Positions 7,780-15,547 of a DNA stretch of 64,000 bases are shown in pieces. Positions within the stretch are counted from its first letter, which is position 1. Each line of letters opens with the position of its first letter. The notes below the pieces were generated by a model. It saw only the letters and a list, made by a program, of their open reading frames with translations, was not told the DNA's origin and searched no databases. Position numbers and translations under genes: made by a program. Where the stretch lies: assembly GCA_029099685.1 (NCBI GenBank), contig JAQXOO010000012.1:123934-187933 (forward strand). Reading direction: 5' to 3'. Source of the stretch: Clostridia bacterium (GTDB taxonomy: Bacteria > Bacillota > Clostridia > Oscillospirales > Butyricicoccaceae).

Positions 7780-8619
7780 ATGAAAGCACCCAGACAAAAT
7801 CCGTTTATGCGTATCATCATCTGTGTCCTGCTGATGCTGCTGTCCCAGACCGCCGCGGCGTTTGCCATAGTGCTGTTCAACGGCGGCACGCTGTTTGCGG
7901 AGGGCATGACCATGGCGGAAGCCGATGCCGCCATGCTTGAGATCATGTACGACCATCAGACAGAGATCCTGCTGGTGTCCCACGGGGTGGTGCTGGCGTG
8001 CCTGTGGTTTATGGCACACCGCCGCGGGCGGACGCTGCCGGACTTCACCGGACTGCAAAAACGCTCCAAAACGGCCGTTTATGTGCTGGCGGCTGCCGCA
8101 GGCCTGGCCGCGGCCTTCTGGGCGACCATCGCCGTCAATCTCATTCCCTGGCCCGAGGCGTGGATGGAATCCTACCAGACCGAATCGGGTGCCCTGAGCA
8201 CCGCAAAGCCCGCGCTGGACTTCTTTGTGGTGGTGCTGTTGGGTCCGCTGGTGGAGGAACTGGTATTCCGCGGCGTGATCTACGACGCGTTTTGCGCGCT
8301 GGTGCCTGCTGGGGCGGCGGTGGTCTTTCAGGGCCTGCTGTTCGGCAGCATTCACGGGACCCTGATCTGGATGCTGTACGCCGCGCTGATGGGCTGTTTG
8401 ATAGGGTATGTGCGAAAGCGTACGGATAGCCTGCGTCCCTGTATCCTGATGCATATGGCGTTTAACGGAGCAGCCTATCCATTCGGCTGGTTTGCGGACC
8501 GGTTCGGCCAGGATTCCGCTACGGTGACATTTGTGTTTATCGGCAGCGCGCTGGTGCTGCTGCTGTCCATGTATGGCATCAGCTGCCGCAGCGACAGCGG
8601 AAAAGAAACAAAGATTTAA
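7780..8619 (+). CDS. CPBP-family intramembrane metalloprotease (first of two)
   Basis: A 279-aa polytopic membrane protein with about eight hydrophobic segments. The Abi/CAAX (CPBP) signature is present: EELVFRG near residue 165, then a His in LFGSIHGTL and a third motif MHMAFNGAAY. These supply the conserved EExxxR and His residues of the glutamic-type membrane proteases. Roles in this family range from bacteriocin immunity to prenyl-protein processing; none can be assigned here. The ATG at 7780 is preceded by AGAGG. It is monocistronic between its own promoter and terminator. Confidence 0.88.
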   Translation: MKAPRQNPFMRIIICVLLMLLSQTAAAFAIVLFNGGTLFAEGMTMAEADAAMLEIMYDHQTEILLVSHGVVLACLWFMAHRRGRTLPDFTGLQKRSKTAVYVLAAAAGLAAAFWATIAVNLIPWPEAWMESYQTESGALSTAKPALDFFVVVLLGPLVEELVFRGVIYDAFCALVPAGAAVVFQGLLFGSIHGTLIWMLYAALMGCLIGYVRKRTDSLRPCILMHMAFNGAAYPFGWFADRFGQDSATVTFVFIGSALVLLLSMYGISCRSDSGKETKI

Positions 8620-8622
8620 AAG

Positions 8623-8647
8623 AAAAGCCGCAAAATGCGGCTTTTTT
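8623..8647 (+). terminator. terminator after the first CPBP gene
   Basis: 9-bp stem AAAAGCCGC/GCGGCTTTT with AAAAT loop and T run, beginning 4 nt after the stop codon. Confidence 0.9.
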
Positions 8648-8649
8648 GC

Positions 8650-8678
8650 TTGAGTTCACAAAGGAAATCTGATAAACT
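8650..8678 (+). promoter_or_regulatory. promoter of the tagA-thyX-tmk operon
   Basis: TTGAGT (8650-8655), 17-nt spacer, TAAACT (8673-8678), immediately after the previous terminator. Confidence 0.55.
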
Positions 8679-8709
8679 AAATAAATTAAGGGACTATGAC
8701 GGAAGGGGC

Positions 8710-9447
8710 GTGTTTCGCATAAAGAAACAAGTGATGACCATTGCCTTCGACAATCTCACCATGGAGGAGGCCGTGGAATGCGCGATGGCGCATATTGCGG
8801 AGCGCACCCGCTGCCGGGTGGTGACGCCCAATGCCGAGTTCGCGCTGGAGGCAAAAAAGAATCCACGGTTTTTGAATATTTTGAATGGCTCTCAGCTGGT
8901 GCTGGCTGACGGCGTCAGCGTGGTATTGGCGTCCAGGATCCTTGGCGATCCCATGGGCGGCAGAGTGACCGGCGTGGATTTTGCCCAGGCGCTGGCCGCC
9001 GCTCTGGCGAAAGCTGGCGGCAGCCTGTTTTTGTTGGGCGCAAAGCCCGGTGTGGCTGAAAAAGCGGCGGAAGCCCTGCAGCTGGCCCATCCCGGTTTGC
9101 GCATTGCCGGGACCCACGACGGATATTTTAAAGAGGAAGCTCCCGTGGTGGATGCTATCAACGCAGCCCATCCCGATGCGCTGCTGGTGTGCCTTGGCGC
9201 ACCCAAGCAGGAATATTTCATGGAAGACCACGATGCCCAGCTGGAGGTCCCCGTGATGGCGGGCCTGGGCGGCAGCATGGATGTGCTGGCTGGAAATGTC
9301 CAGCGCGCGCCGGCTGTTTTTCAAAAATGCGGCATGGAGTGGTTGTACCGCCTGGTGAAAGAGCCCAAGCGCTGGCGCAGGATGGCCAAGCTGCCTCTGT
9401 ACCTGTGGGATGCGCTGGTATGGAGAATCAAAGGAGGCAAAGGATAA
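8710..9447 (+). CDS. tagA: WecG/TagA/CpsF-family glycosyltransferase (ManNAc transferase)
   Basis: About 245 aa. TagA adds ManNAc from UDP-ManNAc to GlcNAc-PP-undecaprenol, completing the linkage disaccharide of wall teichoic acid or a similar wall polymer. Family motifs in order: FDNLTMEEAVE (N terminus), VVTPNAEF, LADGVSVVLASRILG with GGRVTGVDF, FLLGAKPGVAEKA, LGAPKQEYF, and the C-terminal EWLYRLVKEPKRWRRM. The start is uncertain: GTG 8710 sits too close to GGAAGGGG (8701-8708), and ATG 8734 would trim the conserved N terminus only slightly. The matching TagO and MnaA genes are at 27.9-30.2 kb. The stop overlaps the thyX start (TAATG). Confidence 0.92.
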   Translation: MFRIKKQVMTIAFDNLTMEEAVECAMAHIAERTRCRVVTPNAEFALEAKKNPRFLNILNGSQLVLADGVSVVLASRILGDPMGGRVTGVDFAQALAAALAKAGGSLFLLGAKPGVAEKAAEALQLAHPGLRIAGTHDGYFKEEAPVVDAINAAHPDALLVCLGAPKQEYFMEDHDAQLEVPVMAGLGGSMDVLAGNVQRAPAVFQKCGMEWLYRLVKEPKRWRRMAKLPLYLWDALVWRIKGGKG

Positions 9448-10214
9448 TGCTGAATGTAAAGTTGATCGCCTATACACCTGATCCTGAGAAAGTTATTGCC
9501 GCCGCGGCGAAAATCTGTTATTCCGCCTCTGACGCGGAGACCATCATGGAAGGGCTGACCCCTGAAAAGACCGACCGGTTTCTGGGGATGCTTACGGATA
9601 TGGGTCATGAAAGTCCCATTGAGCACGCTTCCTTCACCTTTGCCATTGAGGGTGTCTCCCGCAGTCTGCTGGCGCAGCTCACCCGCCACCGGATCGCATC
9701 CTACAGCGTGCAGTCACAGCGGTATGTAAAACTGAAAGAAGGCGTTTTTGCCTTTGTCACGCCGCCGGAGATCGCCAGGGACCCCGTGGCCAATGAAAAA
9801 TATCAGCAGGCCATGGCGGACTGCCACCGGAACTATCTGGAATTGGCCGACGCGCTGCAGGCCCGGCATACCGCCGAACTGATGGAGCAGGGCCTGCCGG
9901 AAAAGGAAGCCCGGAAAAAGGCGGAGAAAATGGCCATTGAGGATGCCCGTTATGTCCTGCCCAACGCCTGCGAGACCAAGCTGGTGGTCACCATGAACGC
10001 CCGCAGCCTGCAGAATTTCTTCCGTTTGCGCTGCTGCAACCGGGCCCAGTGGGAGATCCGTGAGCTGGCCTGGACCATGCTGGAGCTGTGCCGCCGGGCA
10101 GCGCCCACACTGTTTGGAAAGGCGGGCCCAGCCTGTCTCTGCGGCGCCTGTCCCGAGGGCAAAATGTCCTGCGGAAAGACGGCGGAGGTCCGGGAGCGGA
10201 GCCTGAGCTTATGA
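9447..10214 (+). CDS. thyX: FAD-dependent thymidylate synthase ThyX
   Basis: ThyX makes dTMP from dUMP using methylene-THF, FAD and NADPH. The 255-aa protein has the signature RHRIASYSVQSQRY at about residues 80-93 (RHRx7S type), the preceding ESPIEHASFTFAIEG, and a C-terminal NFFRLRCCNRAQWEIRELA block. A Cys-rich tail (CLCGACPEGKMSCG) extends the usual family length. It overlaps tmk by ATGA, so the enzymes for dUMP to dTMP to dTDP are translationally coupled. fthC, supplying reduced folate, is three genes downstream. Confidence 0.97.
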   Translation: MLNVKLIAYTPDPEKVIAAAAKICYSASDAETIMEGLTPEKTDRFLGMLTDMGHESPIEHASFTFAIEGVSRSLLAQLTRHRIASYSVQSQRYVKLKEGVFAFVTPPEIARDPVANEKYQQAMADCHRNYLELADALQARHTAELMEQGLPEKEARKKAEKMAIEDARYVLPNACETKLVVTMNARSLQNFFRLRCCNRAQWEIRELAWTMLELCRRAAPTLFGKAGPACLCGACPEGKMSCGKTAEVRERSLSL

Positions 10215-10873
10215 GCCGGCATCTCATTGTGATCGAGGGAACCGACGGCAGCGGAAAATCCACCCAGGCAGAGCTGACCTGCCGGGCGCTGACCGCCGCC
10301 GGAGTGGATTTCAAGCGGCTGACTTTCCCCCGGTATAAGGAGGACAGCTCCATGCTGGTGCGGATGTACCTGAAGGGCGACTTCGGCGCCCATCCGGAGG
10401 ACGTGAACGCCTATGCCGCCTCCACGTTTTACGCCGTGGACCGTTATGCCTCCTATAAAACCGACTGGAAGGGCGACTGGGAGCGGGAACGGGTCATTTT
10501 CTGTGACCGCTACACCACCTCCAACGCGGTGCACCAGTCTTCCAAGTTGCCGGAAGAACAGCTCATGGACTTTACCCGGTGGCTGTTTGATTATGAGTAT
10601 CGCCTGTTGGGACTGCCGGAACCCACCTGTGTGATCTTTTTGGATATGCCGCCGGAGGTGTCCTTTCGGATGCTGCAAAAGCGGCAGGGAGAAAGCGGCG
10701 ATATTCACGAATTGGACCATGACTATTTGAAACGCTGTCATGAGCGGGCGCTGGCCATCTGCCGGCAGTACGGCTGGCACCGCATCTCCTGTGCCGAAAA
10801 CGGCGAGATCCGTCCGGCGGAGGACATCAACCGGGATGTTCAAGCGGTCCTTTTTGAGGAACTGGCCAAATGA
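10211..10873 (+). CDS. tmk: thymidylate kinase
   Basis: dTMP kinase, 220 aa: the Walker A motif EGTDGSGKST is at residues ~9-18, the dTMP-binding FPRYKEDSS follows, then DRYTTSNAVHQ (DRY/S motif) and a LID region near RMLQKRQGE. It is nearer to clostridial tmk-like dNMP kinases than to the short E. coli type. It starts within the thyX stop and its own stop overlaps the next start, both by ATGA. Confidence 0.95.
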   Translation: MSRHLIVIEGTDGSGKSTQAELTCRALTAAGVDFKRLTFPRYKEDSSMLVRMYLKGDFGAHPEDVNAYAASTFYAVDRYASYKTDWKGDWERERVIFCDRYTTSNAVHQSSKLPEEQLMDFTRWLFDYEYRLLGLPEPTCVIFLDMPPEVSFRMLQKRQGESGDIHELDHDYLKRCHERALAICRQYGWHRISCAENGEIRPAEDINRDVQAVLFEELAK

Positions 10874-11685
10874 CCGGCGCACAGTTTGCGGCGGCGGGCG
10901 AAGAAGAACGCCTGCTGGAGATCTACCGGGCTTGTTTCCCGGAAGACGGGGAAGCGTTTTGGCGGTGGATATTTGACCGGGTGTATCGGCCGGAAAACAC
11001 ATTGGTTTTTCGGGAAAACGGCCAAATAACAGCCTCCTTGCAAATGATCCCCTGCCAAATGCGGCTGGGGGACCGTGTCCTGGACGCCCATTATATCTAT
11101 GCGGCTTCTACCGTTCCGGAACGGCAGGGGAGAGGGCTGATGGGGCGCCTGCTGGAGCTGGCAGCGGAAGAAGGCCGCCGGCGGGAGCAGGCGTACAGCG
11201 TCCTTATTACCCAGGAGGACAGCCTGCAGGCGTATTATGCACGGTTTGGCTACCGGCCGCGGCTGCTGGCCCGGTTTGAACAGCCTCAGACAGGTGCGCC
11301 GGACGCGGCGCGTCTCTGCCGCCGGGCGGAAGAACGGGACATCCCAGCGCTGAACGAATTGTACGAGCAGGCCGCGGCAGGTATGCTGCACGGTGTGCGG
11401 GGCGCGGCGCACTGGCGTATGCAGTTGGAATTGTTCGGCGCGGGCGCCCAAGTCCTGGAGCGGGACGGCCTGGTGGCCGCTTATGCCTTTTCCGACGAAC
11501 GGGGCGTGATGGAGGCCGCCGGGCCGGAGGCAGCGGCACTGGCCGCGTATGCGGCGCCCGGAGAGATTTGGCGCACGCTGCCCGGGCCGCAGGACCACCC
11601 CATTGGCTGCATCCGGCCGCTGAACCAATGGGCCGGGCAGCTGATGGAACAAACCGTCTGCTTTTTAAATCTAATGTATAACTGA
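10870..11685 (+). CDS. GNAT-family N-acetyltransferase
   Basis: A 271-aa cytoplasmic protein. The N-terminal half is a GNAT fold: the acetyl-CoA loop reads VPERQGRGLMGRLLELA (Q/RxxGxG/A type, residues ~78-95) and is followed by ITQEDSLQAYYARFGYRP, the usual beta4/beta5 ending. The C-terminal half resembles a second, degenerate acetyltransferase-like module, giving an Eis-like size. The substrate is unknown. It is coupled to tmk by a 4-nt overlap and ends 9 nt before fthC. Confidence 0.85.
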   Translation: MTGAQFAAAGEEERLLEIYRACFPEDGEAFWRWIFDRVYRPENTLVFRENGQITASLQMIPCQMRLGDRVLDAHYIYAASTVPERQGRGLMGRLLELAAEEGRRREQAYSVLITQEDSLQAYYARFGYRPRLLARFEQPQTGAPDAARLCRRAEERDIPALNELYEQAAAGMLHGVRGAAHWRMQLELFGAGAQVLERDGLVAAYAFSDERGVMEAAGPEAAALAAYAAPGEIWRTLPGPQDHPIGCIRPLNQWAGQLMEQTVCFLNLMYN

Positions 11686-11694
11686 GGAAATGCC

Positions 11695-12273
11695 ATGGAA
11701 ACCACCGCACAGCAAAAGAAACGGCTGCGCGCACAGCTGCGGCAGGAGCGGCGGGCCCTTGACCCGGAGATGCTCCTGCGGGATAGCGCCGCCATTTGCA
11801 GCCGTCTGCTGGAACTCCCGGAGCTGCGGCGGGCGCGGACTGTATTCTGCTATGTGTCCTGCTGCGGAGAGGTGGAGACCCATCGCCTGATCGGGCATCT
11901 GCTGAAACAGGGGAAAACCGTTTTGGTGCCCCGCTGCGGGGCGAGGGGCCTTATGGACTGCGTGCCCATCACTTCCCTCGGCGACCTTCGGCCGGGAGCA
12001 TATGGCATTTTGGAACCTCCGCCCGGTACGCAGGCGGTGCCTGCGGCATCGGTGGACTTTGCCATTGTTCCCGCGGTGGCCTGCGGCCGGGACGGCTCAC
12101 GCCTGGGCCAGGGCGGCGGTTATTACGACCGCTTTTTGCAGCAGACAGGCTGCGCCTTTGCTGCTCTGTGTACAGAGGCGTTTCTGCTGCCCTGCGTTCC
12201 TTGCGAGGCCCATGACCGGAACATGAAGATCATTGTGACGCAGCAGCGTGTGCTGCGGTTTGAGGAGTTATGA
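11695..12273 (+). CDS. fthC: 5-formyltetrahydrofolate cyclo-ligase
   Basis: A 192-aa enzyme converting 5-formyl-THF plus ATP to 5,10-methenyl-THF, returning the stored folate to the one-carbon pool. The N-terminal basic QKKRLRAQLRQERRAL, the middle VPAVACGRDGSRLGQGGGYYDRFL (here the conserved GxRLGxGxGYYDRxL) and a late PCEAHDRNMK block are diagnostic. Its place behind thyX, which consumes methylene-THF, makes metabolic sense. The start at 11695 follows GAGGAAATG; the stop overlaps the next gene by ATGA. Confidence 0.95.
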   Translation: METTAQQKKRLRAQLRQERRALDPEMLLRDSAAICSRLLELPELRRARTVFCYVSCCGEVETHRLIGHLLKQGKTVLVPRCGARGLMDCVPITSLGDLRPGAYGILEPPPGTQAVPAASVDFAIVPAVACGRDGSRLGQGGGYYDRFLQQTGCAFAALCTEAFLLPCVPCEAHDRNMKIIVTQQRVLRFEEL

Positions 12274-13139
12274 AACAAGACCGTCTGTTTTTGACTGCCG
12301 GGTTCATGCCGGCTGTGGTGATGGCAGCATTTCTGCTGCTGGAGAGCCTGCGTCAGAATGGGGTCCTGCCCCAAAATATCTGGATCCTGGCCGCGGTAGA
12401 GGTGGCTGTGTACCTGGTGCCCATGGCTGTTTTGCGGTTTTTGCCCAACAGCGAGGGCAAACGGGCGCGTTTCCGCTTCAAAGGCTATAAGCGGCAGACC
12501 GTGCCGTTTGTACTGTGGATGTCGCTGGCCGCGGCCCTTTTGGCGGCGCTGCTCAACGGCGCTGTCTCCTCTCTGCTGGGGCAGGCGTCTTCTTCTGGCT
12601 GGAACGCTTCGGCGGGCATCTCCGGGGTCTGGTGGCAGGCGCTGCTGGTGGCGGTCCTGCTGCCTGCCGTTGTGGAGGAGCTGTTCTTCCGGGGCGTTCT
12701 GTTCAGCGCGCTGGAAAGCTGCGGTACCTGGCCGGCGCTGATCCTTTCCTCTGCAGCCTTTGCCATGATCCACGGCGACCTGCACAATTTTGCCGGGCCG
12801 CTGGCCGCCGGAATGATCTACGGTTACATGACCTATGTGCTGGATTCGGTCTGGCCGGCGATCTTTGCTCACTTGCTCAACAACGGTCTGGCGCTGTTTT
12901 TGTCCGGCGCGGCCAAAACCTATTCCGCGCTGGGCCTGTGGCCGTATATCCTGTTGATCGCTGTTTTTTGCTTTTGTATGTTTTTGGCGCTGGCGATGCG
13001 GACCCTGGAAAGCCAGATGGAAAAGGGACGCATCCGGCGTCTGCAATATCAAAACCCCGGCGCGGCACTGACCGGTATCCTTGTGTCTCCGGGCATATGG
13101 CTGCTGGTGATCCTGTTTGCGCTGCGCGTGCTGTATTGA
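12270..13139 (+). CDS. CPBP-family intramembrane metalloprotease (second)
   Basis: A 289-aa membrane protein with seven to eight hydrophobic segments. CPBP motifs: VVEELFFRG (~residue 135), FAMIHGDLHNF (His motif) and FAHLLNNGLALF. It is only distantly similar to the first CPBP protein of this window and ends with a longer C-terminal cytoplasmic/membrane tail. Substrate unknown. It lies in the middle of the tagA-U32 operon, coupled to fthC by a 4-nt overlap. Confidence 0.87.
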   Translation: MKQDRLFLTAGFMPAVVMAAFLLLESLRQNGVLPQNIWILAAVEVAVYLVPMAVLRFLPNSEGKRARFRFKGYKRQTVPFVLWMSLAAALLAALLNGAVSSLLGQASSSGWNASAGISGVWWQALLVAVLLPAVVEELFFRGVLFSALESCGTWPALILSSAAFAMIHGDLHNFAGPLAAGMIYGYMTYVLDSVWPAIFAHLLNNGLALFLSGAAKTYSALGLWPYILLIAVFCFCMFLALAMRTLESQMEKGRIRRLQYQNPGAALTGILVSPGIWLLVILFALRVLY

Positions 13140-13151
13140 TGGGAGGAAACT

Positions 13152-14240
13152 ATGGCATCCAAAAAAAACAATCGGGTGGGAAGCGCCCTGGCGGGCATGC
13201 TCAACACCGTCAGTTATATCCTGCTGATCGTAGGCATCTCGCTGATCATTTCCACGTTTTGCATCGTGGTGGCCAACGATGTGCTGGCCTTAGTTAAGGA
13301 CGGCGGCGAGGTCACGCTGGAACTGACGGAAGACAGCACGCCCTCAGAGGTGGGAAAATTGTTGAAGGAGAAATCCGCCATCTCGTATCCCTGGGCGTTC
13401 CGGCTGTTCAGCAAGCTGAAACACGTGGAAAGCTACGAGGCGGGCAGCTATACGCTGGACCGCAGCATGGACTATAACCAGATGATCGCGGCGCTGAAGA
13501 ACTCCGAATCTGTGGCGTCGGTGGTGCGGGTCACCATTCCCGAGGGCTACACGATGAAGGAGATCTGCGCCCTGCTGGTGGAAAAGAATGTGGTACGGGA
13601 AGAGGCCTTCTGGAAGGTGGCCAACAACTATGACTTTGCCCACTTCATGCTGAAAGACGTCCCCATGGTGGAAAACCGGCTGGAGGGCTATCTGTTTCCC
13701 GACACGTATGAGTTTTATGCCAACAGCGATCGTGTGGATGACGAGGCCCATGCGGTGGACGTCATCAACAAGATGCTCAACAACTTCGTCAAAAAGTACA
13801 CCAAGGCCATGCGCAACCTGACAGAGGCCAACGGTATGACCATTGCCGATGTGGTGAAGGTGGCATCGCTGGTGGAAAAGGAAGCAAAAATGGCTGACGA
13901 GCGCACCACCATCGCCGGGGTTATTTACAACCGGCTGGAGAGCAGCAGCTTCCCCTTCCTGCAGATCGACGCGTCCATCCTGTATGTCACCGGACACAAG
14001 GAGGCGCTCACGGCGGAAGACCTGCAGATCGACAGCCCATACAACCTGTATAAATCCCAGGGACTGCCGCCCACGGCCATATGCAATCCCGGCGTGTCCT
14101 GCATGATGGCGGCCATCCAGCCGGAAAACCACAAATATTACTATTATGTGGCAAAGCCCGACGGTAGTCATATTTTCAGCAGGACTCAGAAAGAGCACGA
14201 ACGGGCCGTGGCCGATGTGGCCGCAGGTAAATACGACTGA
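13152..14240 (+). CDS. mltG: endolytic peptidoglycan transglycosylase MltG
   Basis: MltG cleaves nascent peptidoglycan strands at the membrane and sets glycan length. The 362-aa protein has one N-terminal membrane anchor (residues ~17-42), a LysM-like region (LELTEDSTPSEVGKLL; then IPEGYTMKEICALL), and the YceG catalytic domain with LEGYLFPDTYEF and VASLVEKEAKMADER, where the Glu of EKEA is the expected catalytic acid, followed by SPYNLYKSQGLPPTAICNPG. Good ribosome-binding site GGAGG. In Bacillus the orthologue yrrL also lies just upstream of U32-family genes, as here. Confidence 0.96.
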   Translation: MASKKNNRVGSALAGMLNTVSYILLIVGISLIISTFCIVVANDVLALVKDGGEVTLELTEDSTPSEVGKLLKEKSAISYPWAFRLFSKLKHVESYEAGSYTLDRSMDYNQMIAALKNSESVASVVRVTIPEGYTMKEICALLVEKNVVREEAFWKVANNYDFAHFMLKDVPMVENRLEGYLFPDTYEFYANSDRVDDEAHAVDVINKMLNNFVKKYTKAMRNLTEANGMTIADVVKVASLVEKEAKMADERTTIAGVIYNRLESSSFPFLQIDASILYVTGHKEALTAEDLQIDSPYNLYKSQGLPPTAICNPGVSCMMAAIQPENHKYYYYVAKPDGSHIFSRTQKEHERAVADVAAGKYD

Positions 14241-15457
14241 TGGGCCGCCCGGAGGTGCTGGCGCCCGCCGGAGATATGGAAAAGCTGCGCTTTGCCGTGG
14301 CTTACGGCGCGGACGCGGTCTATCTGGCGGGCAAGGCCTTTGGTATGCGCACCGCTTCCGATAACTTTACTGCGGAAGAAATGGCGGAAGCTGTGCAATA
14401 CTGTCATCAGAGGGGCGTGAAGGTCTATGTGACTGTCAACACCCTGCCCAGGGACGATGAAATGGCCCGGCTGCCGGACTATTTGTCGGCGCTGGATGAA
14501 ATGGGCGCGGATGCGCTGATTATGGCCGACCTGGGCGTGCTGACACTAGCAAAACGCCACGCGCCGCACTGTCAGATCCATATCAGCACCCAGACCAGCA
14601 TCGTCAACGCCGCAGCCGCCGCGGCCTATCACGAACTGGGGGCCAGCCGGGTGGTGCTGGCCCGGGAACTGACCCTTGCGCAGATCGCGCATATTCGTGA
14701 GAACACGCCCCGGACTCTGGAACTGGAAGCTTTTGTCCACGGTGCCATGTGCATGGCCTATTCCGGCAGGTGTATGCTTTCCAACTACCTGACCGGACGG
14801 GACGCCAACCGGGGCAACTGCGCCCAACCCTGCCGCTGGAGCTACCGGGTGGTGGAAGAATACCGTCCCGGGGAATATATGCCCATAGAGGAAGACAGTC
14901 ACGGCACCTATATTTTCAATTCCAAGGACATGAATATGCTGCCCTATGTGGACCGGCTGGCCCGGGCCGGCATTGACAGTCTGAAGATCGAGGGACGGGT
15001 CAAGACCTCCTATTACGCTGCAGTGGTCACCAACGCTTATCGCCGTGCGGCGGAGCTGTACGCCGGGGACCCGGACCATTATGCGCCGCCACGGGAGCTG
15101 CTGGAGGAAGTGTGGAAGGTGAGCCACCGGGAATATTTCACAGGGTTCTATTTCGGCGATCCAAATACCCAGCATATGGCAGACAGCACGTATATCCGCA
15201 ACTGGGATGTGTGTGCCGTGGTGGAGCAGTGTGACGAGCAGGGAAACGCCATCCTGCGGCACAAAAACAAATTTGCCGCCTCTGATGCGCTGGAGCTGCT
15301 CTGCCCAGGGCAGCCCGCCCGAACGGTTTGCCTGTCCGATATGCGCAACGGGGAGGGCGCACCCATCCAGCTGGCCAATGTGCCCCATATGACAGTGCTG
15401 GCCAGACTGCCTTTTCAGGCGCCGCCCATGGCCATTTTGCGGCGGGAAAAACGGTGA
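14240..15457 (+). CDS. U32-family peptidase-like protein (TrhP/RlhA type, tRNA or rRNA hydroxylation)
   Basis: A 405-aa U32-family protein. The start PEVLAPAGDMEKLRFAVAYG and the signature EAFVHGAMCMAYSGRCMLS are diagnostic, with further Cys in GNCAQPCRW; these Cys probably bind an iron-sulfur cluster. Relatives in Bacillus (YrrN/YrrO, TrhP) introduce the hydroxyl of 5-hydroxyuridine at tRNA position 34, and RlhA hydroxylates 23S rRNA. The mltG neighbourhood and length favour the tRNA (TrhP) assignment. The first base of its ATG is the last base of the mltG stop. Last gene of the operon that began with tagA. Confidence 0.9.
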   Translation: MGRPEVLAPAGDMEKLRFAVAYGADAVYLAGKAFGMRTASDNFTAEEMAEAVQYCHQRGVKVYVTVNTLPRDDEMARLPDYLSALDEMGADALIMADLGVLTLAKRHAPHCQIHISTQTSIVNAAAAAAYHELGASRVVLARELTLAQIAHIRENTPRTLELEAFVHGAMCMAYSGRCMLSNYLTGRDANRGNCAQPCRWSYRVVEEYRPGEYMPIEEDSHGTYIFNSKDMNMLPYVDRLARAGIDSLKIEGRVKTSYYAAVVTNAYRRAAELYAGDPDHYAPPRELLEEVWKVSHREYFTGFYFGDPNTQHMADSTYIRNWDVCAVVEQCDEQGNAILRHKNKFAASDALELLCPGQPARTVCLSDMRNGEGAPIQLANVPHMTVLARLPFQAPPMAILRREKR

Positions 15458-15462
15458 CCCTA

Positions 15463-15491
15463 TTGGCAAGCGCCCGGGTTTGTGGTATGAT
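15463..15491 (+). promoter_or_regulatory. SigA-type promoter of the alaS operon
   Basis: TTGGCA (15463-15468), 17-nt spacer, TATGAT (15486-15491). The leader to alaS is only ~50 nt, too short for a T-box. Confidence 0.75.
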
Positions 15492-15547
15492 AAATCGTAA
15501 TCTTTCATTTTGAAGCTAAAAAACTGACAATAAAGAGGAATGATTGT

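Noticed and set aside
15458..15547. T-box leader for alaS
   Set aside because: The leader after the mapped-like promoter is only ~50 nt and lacks T-box motifs; the same holds for trpS.
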